Assembly: GCF_000003815.2 (NCBI RefSeq)
Contig: NC_049994.1
Span: 1,639,323-1,669,616, forward strand
Direction of reading: 5' to 3'
From: Branchiostoma floridae
Taxonomy: Eukaryota; Chordata; Leptocardii; Amphioxiformes; Branchiostomatidae
Length of the DNA stretch: 30,294 bases
The first letter of the stretch is position 1; each line of letters opens with the position of its first letter. A model generated the notes under the pieces. That model had not been told where the DNA came from. It was given only the letters and a program-made list of their open reading frames with translations, and did no database searches. The position numbers were made by a program, and so were the translations under genes. Below, in pieces: positions 1 to 9,700 of this stretch.

Positions 1-90
1 ATATCGGTAGGAAATTGTTGTGTATATCCGGAACGCCAAGCTGAAACTCTGCATTCAATGTAATAGACAACTTACAACTAATCTAAATAG

Positions 91-129
91 AGCCTTGGCA
101 ATAGCCTATGGCTAGTTGGGCAGCCCTGG
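91..129 (-). repeat. Dispersed repeat, copy 1
   Basis: Read on the - strand this contains CAGGGCTGCCCAACTAGCC followed by ATAGGCTAT. Two diverged copies occur on the + strand at 17539-17570 and 17904-17935. The family is not identified. It is followed by a short AATA simple repeat at 150-165. Confidence 0.5.
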
Positions 130-194
130 CTGTCTGTAAACAGCCGAACGAATAAATAAATAAATGAATCTAAATAGAAAACTATTCTGGGGAT

Positions 195-335
195 GTTTCA
201 ATGCAATGGGTGCAATTAGTAGGGTGTTTGACCTGAAAGTGACAGGATCTTAGGTTGAAATCTCTGGCAGGACTCGTAAATGAACCCACCGCACTCATCG
301 AATAGGTGAGTGGATCAGATAAAGATTTTGATCGA
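195..335 (+). mobile_element. tRNA-derived SINE-like repeat
   Basis: The stretch resembles a decayed pol III promoter. An A-box-like segment lies near 211-224 and a B-box-like GGTTGAAATCT lies at 253-263, about 30 bases further on, which is the spacing found in tRNAs. No cloverleaf can be folded and no anticodon arm is evident, so it is called a SINE relic and not a tRNA gene. Its ends are not defined. Confidence 0.4.
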
Positions 336-550
336 TATTTGGGTAGTGAATTTCCCGACCATGTTTTCGTCCAACTTGTTTCAATTATGATTTTTTGACT
401 TAGTAAGAAGAGCTTTCTTCCTACAAGTTATATCCACTGCACATCCATTCACTAGTATTCCCAACACAGAATTATAATGCTACTGCTACTTCATGAATTA
501 GTTTTGTGCTATTGAGATTGCCATGGTGCAAAAAATTTCAGTAAGCACAA

Positions 551-628
551 TTATCATATAGCTAAGTGCCTCGAACCAATCAGAAGGCCCCGTTCCACGT
601 TGATTATGACGCCGTAACACGTAGATTC
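551..628 (+). repeat. Dispersed repeat with CCAAT motif, copy 1
   Basis: This 78-bp stretch (TTATCATATAGC, then ACCAATCAGAAGGCC, then ATGACGCCGTAACA) recurs in the same orientation at 14754-14827 with scattered substitutions. It is probably the end of a non-autonomous DNA transposon, but no target duplication could be defined. Confidence 0.6.
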
Positions 629-639
629 CGGCCAGGCCG

Positions 640-741
640 GTGTGTATCGCTCCTCTGATTGGTCAGAATGAATCGACACCGCAAATCGACACCGGTGCCG
701 GTGTCGACTCATTTTGACCAATTAGAAGGAGCGATACACAC
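640..741. repeat. Inverted repeat with 41-42 bp arms
   Basis: Arm 640-680 pairs with arm 700-741 (GGTGTCGA.TCATT.TGACCAAT.AGA.GGAGCG and so on) with three mismatches and one single-base indel, leaving a loop of about 19 bases. The arms carry CCAAT/ATTGG motifs. A third, partial direct copy of the CCAATtAnAAGGAGCG core lies at 766-790. Confidence 0.7.
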
Positions 742-850
742 AGGAAAGTAAGGGATATGCAGGTATTGGCCAATTAAAAGGAGCGAAACATATGCCGGAG
801 CAGAGGGAATAAGTACAGACTGCAAGGGGAAATGGCTCCTTCAGTTAACA

Positions 851-2049
851 ATGTTAATGAGTTTTGTTGTTCTAAATACACTGCAATGTTTCGAATATTT
901 TCTGTGGAAAGTTTGGTTTCAAAATGCAATCTGTAATCTTCTTACAAATGTGAATTTTCAGAAATTCGACAAAGGAATTCATGGTGTGAATGGAAAAACG
1001 GACAAAATTAAACGGAAAACTCTTATTGGCAGCTATGAAAAGAGAGGTTTAAAAATGTTAGACATACATAGTGTGAAAGATGCTCTCTTGGCGTCTTGGG
1101 TTAAACGTTTGCTTAATGGTAAGGGTTCTTGGAGACATATCCCTTTACACTACTTATCTTCCTTAGATATAGACTTGAATTTGGTGTTTCAAATGAGTTG
1201 CATTGAAGACAAATACTTGTATAATGTACCCCTCTTTTATAAGCAAGTTATTTATGCATGGTACAAAGCTAAAAGCAATTGTGACACAAACCCGATTATC
1301 TGGGGAAACAAGCACATTGTATCAGGGGTGAAAACACTCTTGTACCCACATTGGATCAATTCTAGTTTTGTTTATATACAGGATATTTTACAAAATGGTA
1401 CTTTTATAAGTTACACAGAGGTGTTCCTAAAACTTAACAAGAAACATTTATCTGGATATGTGAATTGCTCATTGTAAAAAGGGCCATACGTAAAAATTGT
1501 TGTATCGAAAGAGAAACGTCAGAAACACCAACCTTAGATTTTCCAAAAACTTCTGTGATATACCGAAGCCTTATGTTACAAATATTTATAGTTCCAAACT
1601 GCCAACAAAAATGGCAGACACATTTTGATATAGGCTCACTTAATTGGAAGAAGATTTGGAAAATGCTAGGCACAACTTCATGAAAAGAAACACAAATAGC
1701 AGAACTAAATTACAAACTACTTCATCAAATTTTACCATGTGGTGAGAAATTAAACAAATGGAAAATACAAGATGAAGATGGTCAAGTAGTTGATCCTATA
1801 TGTAAATTATGTGACAGTGGACATGTTGACAATTATAAACATATGTTTCTGGAATGTAAAAGGCTAACTAACCTGTGGCACTTGGTACATACTTCTGTAC
1901 CATTTAGCCCCAGTAACCCTTATATTGATTTTGAAGAGATGATACTGGGAAAGGTAAACCAGCCAATAAACGAAAATATTCTGAAGAGAAGAATGCGAAT
2001 AATATCTATAGCAAAGTGGGTTATCTTTAAAACATGGATTTTTTTCTAG
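851..2049 (+). mobile_element. Dead L1/Tx1-like LINE, C-terminal ORF2 relic
   Basis: The translation matches the C-terminal part of an L1-like ORF2 protein downstream of the reverse transcriptase. It has a DKIKRKTLIGSYEKRGLKMLD block near 1000-1070, then an ASWVKRLLNG motif, a W-rich stretch, and further on a conserved block with YKLLHQILPCGEKLNKWKI and CKLCDSGHVDNYKHMFLEC, which is a Cys/His knuckle at about 1801-1860. The first 627 bases are open in one frame. The reading then moves to another frame around 1440-1477, and there is an in-frame TGA at 1681-1683. The RT catalytic domain and endonuclease are missing, so the copy is 5' truncated and inactive. The clade assignment (L1/Tx1) is from motif memory. 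Confidence 0.75.
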
Positions 2050-2657
2050 GAAGTGCACACTGCCAATTTCAGGCCATAACTTATCTAACATTTTCAACTG
2101 TGAACTCAAAAACAGACTTCATGTTCTGTAATGTTTACTTCTATGTACTTAAGTATTAAAGAATGTTTTTAAGCTCATAAAAAACAACTGTTTAACCCAT
2201 AATATGTAAACTATAGTTCTAGTCCAGTCTAGATCTACTGTGTTATAACATACTGTAAACTATCCATTGTTATGAAAGAATAAGTCCTGAATGTAAAAAA
2301 TAACTTGTTATTTTTGTAACCATCTACATGTATCATAATTATTCCATGACAATTATGGCAATCATGTGGTGTATAGTGGTTATACATAATAGCCTGAATA
2401 TGTACATGAGATGAAATGATGTACATGATATACATGAGAGAAATAGTTATATAGACGGAGATTCTTTTTCCATGTGCAATACCTATTGTGCCTAAGAAAT
2501 GTACTCTTACTTATACGATAGTGGACACTAGTACTTCGAATTACTCCCTGTACAGTAGCTTAGATACTCTGTTTTTGACAAATGTACTATTTGTTTTACG
2601 AATATAGCTTTGAAAAAAAAATTAAATAAACATTGCCATTATTATCATAGCACTTAC
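2050..2657. other. AT-rich stretch without recognised gene
   Basis: This is the 3' flank of the L1-like relic. It is AT-rich, with scattered TACATG repeats at about 2385-2440. No coding signal, RNA gene or clean poly(A) tail was found. Confidence 0.4.
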
Positions 2658-2830
2658 TTCAGGGGGTATGTACAGGGGGTTGTCATTTGAAAATGGAACG
2701 AATTTTATCATTTTCATATTCAGATGAGCTGTCTTCATATTTCTAGATGCGTATTTCACACAAAAATACATTTTTTTCAAATTAGTACCTCCCCCTAATA
2801 ATGATCCACCGAACCGATTGTGAGGTACAG
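2658..2830 (-). CDS. Candidate internal exon, unassigned protein (exon B)
   Basis: On the - strand an acceptor ending TTCGCAG (at 2831) opens a 173-base frame that ends at a strong donor, GTAAGT (2657-2652). If joined to the upstream candidate exon (3120-3288), the phase matches exactly: one base from exon A plus two from exon B. The peptide includes PHNRFGGSLLGGG and ends NPLYIPPE. I do not recognise a family. Without splicing, the frame would run on to a stop at 2622. A chance open frame in AT-rich DNA is a real alternative. Confidence 0.25.
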
Positions 2831-3119
2831 CTGCGAACAGCACAAACTCAATTCAAAATCTTCCATCAGTGGCCCTCCTTTCCCAGAGGTACCCAACATC
2901 AAAATCACCAAAAATATTTCCAGCTTCCTTCCCCATAACGGTTACAACGATGGGTTCAGTCCCATACCTAGTATACTAGTAGTATCCGTAGGGGCATTCT
3001 GTCAGGGGCTATGCTGCATTATGGACATTCCTGATAAATGTAAGCACTTAGTTATGCTTTCCGCCTTCGCCAACATGATTCACATAATTCACTTTACATA
3101 AAAAATACTTGCCACTCAC

Positions 3120-3288
3120 CTTCCGTTACGACCGTTTTTCCGAGCAGGCCATACACTCTAGACAACAGTGCCTCGCGGAAACACCAAAAGCGGGTGGTTG
3201 GCAGTTTGTCCACAAGAGTAGAAGCCTTGTCACGTCTTGGCCACTTCCCTGTCGTGTCTATGTAGACCAACGTTGTACGAACGTGGTC
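3120..3288 (-). CDS. Candidate exon, unassigned, weak death-fold-like helix pattern (exon A)
   Basis: The - strand is open for 56 codons from a possible acceptor (GAGTAG at 3294-3289) to a good donor, GTGAGT (3119-3114). The peptide reads LVYIDTTGKWPRRDKASTLV, then DKLPTT, then CFREALL. The RRDKA..LV.KLP...FREAL pattern is reminiscent of helices in CARD/death-fold domains. The YIDTTG strand equally recalls nucleotide-binding folds. Neither assignment is secure. The intron to exon B would be 289 bases. The acceptor lacks a pyrimidine tract, which weakens the call, and no upstream exon was found. Confidence 0.3.
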
Positions 3289-3473
3289 CTACTCAATAAC
3301 TATTATTTGAACTTACTGTTGACTTACCAAAGATCATGAGGTCCAATCTACATCCATGATGAAAAACACATGCTGTGTGTTATGTCTTCAGCATTACCAG
3401 AAAAAACTGTATCAATAGACTGAGCCGCTTAATTATCAAACAAGATTTTAGTTACACTTTATGAAATTATGAT

Positions 3474-3626
3474 CACTCTCTCTCGCACACATGTACACAC
3501 ACACACACACACACACTCGCGCACTCACTCACTCACTCACTCTCTCTCACTCTCACTCACTCACACTCACTCACTCACTCACTCACTCACTCACTCACTC
3601 ACTCACTCTCTCTCTCTCTCTTCCCC
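3474..3626. repeat. Compound microsatellite (AC)n-(ACTC)n-(CT)n
   Basis: An (AC) run at about 3495-3516 is followed by about 90 bases of ACTC tetramers broken by CT tracts, and ends with a (CT) run at 3607-3621. The His/Ser/Leu-rich open frames across it are by-products of the repeat. Confidence 0.95.
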
Positions 3627-3871
3627 TCATCATTATCATGATACCTTCAATCGTTAACGCACATTACATGCAGACGTGATTTCGTCGATTTTATTTCTTC
3701 TTTCGTTTAATCACGGCAGGGGAAATGGCTAGATTTTCAAAATAGACACCATAAACGTTGGAACAAGAAATGAGGCAACCAAACATGGCATCACAGTCAA
3801 GAAGTATTTTATTGCTGCATTCAAGTAGTGCACTACATGACACTAGTGTGATAGACCGGCACAACTTGACA

Positions 3872-3971
3872 ACTACAGTCATGGCCTACCACATTGGTTT
3901 CACTTTCCATTTCTACAGCTACGGTCATGACTACATGAACCACACTAGTGTCACGTCTACAAGTACAACCA
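3872..3971 (-). repeat. Diverged inverted copy of the 38-bp minisatellite
   Basis: Read on the - strand, units of the type TGTAGaaGTGaaACTAG..GTAG.CATGACtGTAG appear about 2.5 times. They match the array at 6945-7093, which is in the opposite orientation. Divergence between the units is considerable. Confidence 0.5.
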
Positions 3972-4059
3972 AGGCTACCGATATATCTCCCCATTTTGGA
4001 ACTTTCTTGTCAAATTCACCATCTTCCAAGGGTGAAATTTCTTGTCGTTGTTTTTAATA

Positions 4060-4620
4060 AGGCGGGAATCAATGAGGCGAAATTAATGAGCGTCATCCAT
4101 AGCATTTACATCTACGTCATTGTTTTGTTATTTTCTCCGATTTTTTTATAATTTAGATATTGCGTAATACGTAAAAGTATGACTTACAATATGGCAAAAT
4201 ACACAAAAAGAAAGAACATTTCGTTCTTTATCTCTGACATTCGTTGAATATCTTGCGAAACCCGCAGTGACGCAAGCTTGAAACAAGCGCACCTTTAGCT
4301 AACCAATGCAATGAATAACCCTTGCTCACTACTAGTAAGCGCAAACATTGATAGGCCATCTGGGGGACTATTTACCAACTCAGCAGTCAAACCATGACAT
4401 TTCTTTCAGCAAAATGAGACTGTTCAAACAAAAACATTTGTCAATGTCAATTCTTTTCAGTTCCGTTTGTCCGGTAGGTCGACCCTCTCATATAATCATG
4501 TGTACACTCTCAAAATAAGCGTGAGGTAATGAACTACATTACAAGGTTTTCCAGTCAACTATGAGCTGCTTTGTTTAACGCTGTTGGCTTTGACTTCTTT
4601 GAAGGTAGTGGTTGATACTA
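4060..4620. other. Unassigned spacer
   Basis: I see nothing recognisable here: no coding potential, RNA gene or repeat matched elsewhere in the window. Confidence 0.4.
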
Positions 4621-4635
4621 TATATAATATGATAG

Positions 4636-6150
4636 ATACAATCTTTATTGACACGACAAAAGTACAGCGACTTTCGTAAGGTCTACATGTATAACAACTA
4701 CTTACAGTACAACTAAACACACATATATGGATATCTATAGGTATGAATAAATCAACATATAGGGTCTAGCATGTCATTAACACTATTAGTTCTAAGGTAT
4801 AAACATTCGTGGATATATTTGCCTACTTGTACACAGTGAGGGTTATCGCCTCCCAGAATGTAGTTGAATTTATCTATCGAACAGAGAGTAGCAAATTCTT
4901 TAGAGCAAGCGGAAAGTAATGTGAACAGCTCTGTGCGTTTATCATTATATCGTGGACAATCCATAACAAAGTGACGTTCGTCTTCGAATTTATTTTGGCA
5001 GAATGGACAAAACCTCTGGTCATGGGGAATTTTAGTATATCTTCCGGCTTCTATATTTAGTTTGTGACTACAGATTCTTATCTCTGTAATTGCTCTACGA
5101 AGTTCAAAACTGTGTAACGTTACATTCGAAAGATATTTCTTTTGCCCGCATCTTTCCTTTAGCGTAGAATAAATGGAAGGTTTTGAGTTATTCTGGATGG
5201 AAGAATACCATTCTTGTATGTATATATCCCGCAAACGGAGTCGTAATTGGTCGGTTAGCATATAAACATGATACAACCTCGGGTTTGTCCATACATGCCC
5301 AAAACCATTGTAGTTGAGGATGTTAGTTACGTGATTCGTCCCAATCGTATTCACTTTAAAGTAAAACATCACATGCTTCACTGAGTAAAGAATCTTCGGT
5401 AAGTTTGCTAGACGGTGGCAGTATTTGATTAATTGTATCTCAACATTGATGGAAATGGGAAAGGTTCCTAACTCACCACGGATGCCGTCATATGATGATT
5501 TCGCATGTACTCCGAGTAAAAGTTTTTGGAAACCCATGTCAATGGTATCAAATTCTGGGATACTAGTATGTGGAGAAAGTCGTATATATATTTTGAATTG
5601 CGAAGTTGTCATTTTCTAATTTCATTCCAGATGTAAGTCTCAATAATCTATCCTTGTCTGGTCTTTTCTTGAAAAGGACGACGTAAGTATGAGTGAGGTC
5701 CGAAGACACACTCTTCCTAACAGTTGCAGTGAGAACTCCCTCTACATGGAGTTTGTTTAAAAAGGAAGAGAAAACAGTTTTGGGTGAAGACTGGACTTTG
5801 TTTTGATACAATAATTTTGATTGCTTTAGAGGTTTGGTCCCAACATGTGAGTTCGGCTCCGTACAGTAAGATAGGCAGTACAAACTTGTTGAAAAAGCTT
5901 AATCCTAAATGAATTCGAATGTTTTTTTTTTCTGAGAATAAGAGTGACATCAGTTTGAATAAAGCTCTCATAAAAATCTTTTGGAAACATCTAATAACAT
6001 TTCAGTGAAATGGAATAGTGGAATGTTAAGTTGCAAAAGTTTTTCATTTTTGAATGCGTGTCTTTGTTGCTTACAGTTTCTAGATATAATTGTTTTGATT
6101 CGTCAGTCCAAATAAATTGTGTTGGTTTAGGATTATAACATCTGCTATCC
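4636..6150 (-). mobile_element. Non-LTR retrotransposon (CR1/L2-like) relic, copy 1
   Basis: On the - strand, 5612-4752 is an open 286-residue C-terminal region. It has an F.KLLLGVHAKSS..GIRGELG motif, a long linker, a RRAITEIR.CSHKLNIEAGRY block and a terminal Cys-His knuckle (FCPFCQNKFEDERHFVMDCPRY), all typical of the region after the RT in CR1/L2-type elements. Upstream (5971-5820) another frame holds FFNKFVLPILLYGAEL, the end of the RT/thumb. Still further upstream (about 6150-6005) a linker-like segment (TQFIWTDESKQLYLE) is read. Most of the RT palm is missing and the frames do not join, so the copy is dead. The 3' end carries AATAAAG (complement of 4643-4649). A second copy of its 3' end lies at 7428-7803 on the + strand. 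Confidence 0.75.
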
Positions 6151-6736
6151 TTCTTCAGAACTAGAGGGGAGTGCTTTGTTGACAGTGAGAAAGAGATGTG
6201 ACAATGGTTAGAAAATTGGGTGATTTACATATTATTGTACATCGGCTAATAGAGAATTGCAATTACAATAGTCGACAACGCTAGACCCGTTGTAGTGATA
6301 ACAGGTAAAGTCGTATATATATATAATATATTGTCTTTCCAATTCTCTTTAACTACATAAGACTACTCTCCAAGCAGAGGTTGATGGGGATGAGTGTGTT
6401 ATTCTCACATGTCCCGTATAGCTACTAATCATAATATGCACATATTCTAAGAATTGTTTTTCTCAAACAATCCCATACATACATGTAAATAATGATATTT
6501 AATTTTACCCAATGGAAACATCAAATATGCTTTGAAGATTGTTTTGTATAAACTAATGTAATTTGTCTCGACTGTAAAAGTCTTTTGATATAATCTCTTT
6601 CAAGTAAATCAAGGACATTACATAGTGTCCTTGAGTAAATGTGAGAGGGTGCCCAGTGTCTGCGCTCAGACCAGCCAGTGTTGACCAGGTGTAGGACGTG
6701 CCATTTTTCTGTCCGGAAACCTGTACAAGTGACACC
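6151..6736 (+). other. 5' flank of the lectin gene
   Basis: The stretch is mainly AT-rich, with a TATATATATATAATATAT tract at about 6313-6330 that could supply a TATA-like element, though it is far from the start codon. A transcription start cannot be placed. An in-frame TAG at 6692-6694 precedes the start codon, so the coding region does not extend further upstream unless an upstream exon is spliced in. Confidence 0.35.
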
Positions 6737-6779
6737 ATGCCGGGAGGGCAGCAGCAGTCCCAGACTGGAGACACAGAAG
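6737..6779 (+). CDS. Lectin gene exon 1, N-terminal tail
   Basis: This exon encodes [14 protein letters not shown] plus one base and ends at the donor GTAAGG. It begins the Gln-rich cytoplasmic tail. Confidence 0.7.
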
Positions 6780-9700
6780 GTAAGGCCACAGCAAGAAGAT
6801 TTTATGGATGGCATCCGCACACTCAATAATTTTCGTCTCATTTCAAAAAAAAAAACAAGTATTTTTCTTCGGAGATAGTCAACATATGACGAGAAAGTAC
6901 CAGAAAGTGGGAAAATATGTTGTATTGTAACCTAATCGATAGACTTGTAGAAGTGACACTAGTGAGGTAGCCATGACTGTAGTTGTAGAAGTAAAAACTA
7001 GCGAAGTAGCCATGAATATAGTTGTAGAAGTGAAACTAGCGAAGTAGCTAACGTTATGACTGTAGTTGTAGAAGTGAAACTAGTTGGATAGTTGTAAAAA
7101 TTGCACCACTACGAAAGTTATGAGTGTAGTTTCCAATTTGGTAAGTGATACCAGTCTACACACTTTTCTACGCTATAGTTCACTTCTTGCAGGAATGAAT
7201 GATTTGTTGTCTCTGCTACCATGTTTTGTCACTTCAATTCTTGTTACAACTTTTATGGTGTCTGTTTTGAAAATCAACAAACAGACAATATGTATCATGT
7301 CAGTGCATTGTCTGTTGAATATATTCGTGGTTTACGTTTTCATATCTACTGAATCTTAAGCTTAATTTGGCCACATCATAGCATTGGTACCAGAACTGTT
7401 TTTCATACTGATGGTTCATATTGTTTAAAGAATGTGTCTTCGGACATTGCTCATACTTACGTCGTCAATTTAAAAAAAAATCAGATATATTATTATAATG
7501 ATAAACGCACAGAGCTGTTCACATTACTTTTCGCTTGCTCTAAGGAATTTGCTACTCTCTGTACGATAGATAAACTCAACTACATTCTGGGAGGCCATAA
7601 TCCTCACTGTGTACAAGTAGGCAAATATATCCACGATTGTTTATACCGTAGAACCAATAGTGTAAATGACATGCTAGATTCTATATGTTGATTTATTCAA
7701 ACCTATATATATCCATATATGTGTGTTTAGTTGTACTGTAAGTAGCTGTTATACATGCAGACCTTACGAAAGTTGCTGTCCTTTTGTCGTGTCAATAAAG
7801 ATTACTGTATAAACTTTTGAGTGCCATGCCGCAGCATAGACACATATTTCATGATTTGTCCAATTTTCCTCTAGGTCCAGACACCACACCCACACAGCAG
7901 GCTCCTACTGATTGGAAGTCCCTCGCGGACGCCGCTGCAAACATACCCAACAACATGTACGTCTCCAGCGCGGGTAAGATATTGTGCATTTATAGTTTCT
8001 ACATGCTATCCGTTGATAACCGGTGCAGAGTAGGGATGGGTAACGGTACAGATAATTCAGGTATATAGATACCGTCCAGGTCCAGATGATTAGGTCCAGG
8101 TCCGGAGCTTAACCTGATTGTATGTGAAAACTTGTGGATGGGCAATGCTCAACACAAGGCATTATTTCGCTACAAAGGAATCTGTTTTATGGAGAATCCG
8201 ATTCCCACTGTCGTTATAAAATCCACTATGACTAATATTTATTGAGTTCATATTGATTTCTTGATTGTTACAATTTCTCTGTGGGTACAGCCACCACACC
8301 CACACAGCAGGCGCCGACTGATTGGAAGTCAGTGGCGGACGCCGCTGCGAACATACCCAACAACATGTATGTCTCCCGAGCAGGTTAGACATTCTTTCAT
8401 CCCTGTTTTTTTTTCTGTTTTGCTTTTGGACAGACGATGACAATGTAACACTAAACTCAAGCTAGTAACTTAATATATTAACAGTGTCACATATACAGTA
8501 CAGACTAGGGCTGGGTATCGGTACAGTGTACCGGTACAAAACCGGTTTTTGTTATTGGACCGGTCCGGAAAAACCGGACCTGAAAAAATTAGGTGGACCG
8601 GATGTTGGACCGATTAGAAAATTAACAGAATATTTTATCAGGCATTCACACGTTTTGGCGCTTGCAGGTGGAAGAAAATAGCAAGAGTGAAGTAGAGTAG
8701 AGTTTATAGTAATTTCTAACAAGTTTTACAGCCAATCGCACAGGTGCAGTTAGCGTTGTAGGATTTTAAAACGCCAGTGTAAGTCTTTTAAGTCTGTGTA
8801 AATACAATCTTACAAGGCAAAGTGGAAGGAGCGCGGCCGAGGGGTCGCCCCCGCCGAACATGGATAAACGACCTAAAAGAATGGACTGGAAGGACGTCAG
8901 CCCAGCTGACGAGGCTGGCAGATGATCGCCAGAGCTGGAAGTCACTAGTGAACAGCATTACTGCCCCTACGGCCACATGAGCTACGGGACGAGTGAGTGA
9001 GAGTGAGTGTAAGTCTAATACTCCACCAAACAGATTTCTTTGTAGTGAAATGGACCATTGGTATGAGTCATACTGAATCAGGTCCAGGTTCAGGTCCGGA
9101 CCTGGACCTGGCCCTTTGGACCTGAACCGGACCTGGACCTGAATTTTCTGTACCGGTACCCAGCCCTAGTACAGACATATGCTAAAGGTAGGTTTTTCTT
9201 TTGCCTCCCCGACCGAAGTCAGGCACCCATTTTTACACCTGGGTGAAGTGAGGAAGGTCGTATAAATTGCCTTTCCCATGGGCACAACGTAAGGGGCACG
9301 GCAGGTATTAAACTCGGGACCTCAAAGTGCTTTAAAGAAGGCGACAGACAGTCAATCACCGAACAAAACCTCACCAACTATCCACGTAAAACTATTTATA
9401 GAAACGTATCTTCACTTGACCATACAGACGCGTATGGCACGGAGATGGACAAGAAGATCAAATGGATCCGCCTGTGCAAGAGGTTTGTGCAAGCCACAGC
9501 CGCTGGGGTCGTTGTGGTCATCGCCGTACTATTGCCATACTTTGCAGGTTAGGCGCTTTGTTTTATTGTTTTACAGAAAGATAATTGGTATGTTTGAAAC
9601 AAAACATTTCAACTGATGACACGTCAATTCTTGATAAGACGTTCCATGCGAAAAGGGCAGCGAAACCTCCTTCGGACTTAAACTCCCCGGAGCGGTAATA

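Noticed and set aside
195-335. Functional tRNA gene
   Set aside because: Only degenerate A and B boxes are present. No acceptor stem or anticodon arm can be paired.
3469-3679. His/Thr/Ser/Leu-rich frames
   Set aside because: Microsatellite translation.
6521-6841. Minus-strand frames over lectin exon 1
   Set aside because: They are shadows on the opposite strand. The plus strand has an in-frame start, a donor and a matching downstream exon.
7084-7359. Hydrophobic 91-codon frame in lectin intron 1
   Set aside because: It overlaps the minisatellite end, has no splice signals or recognisable domain, and is of a length expected by chance in AT-rich DNA.
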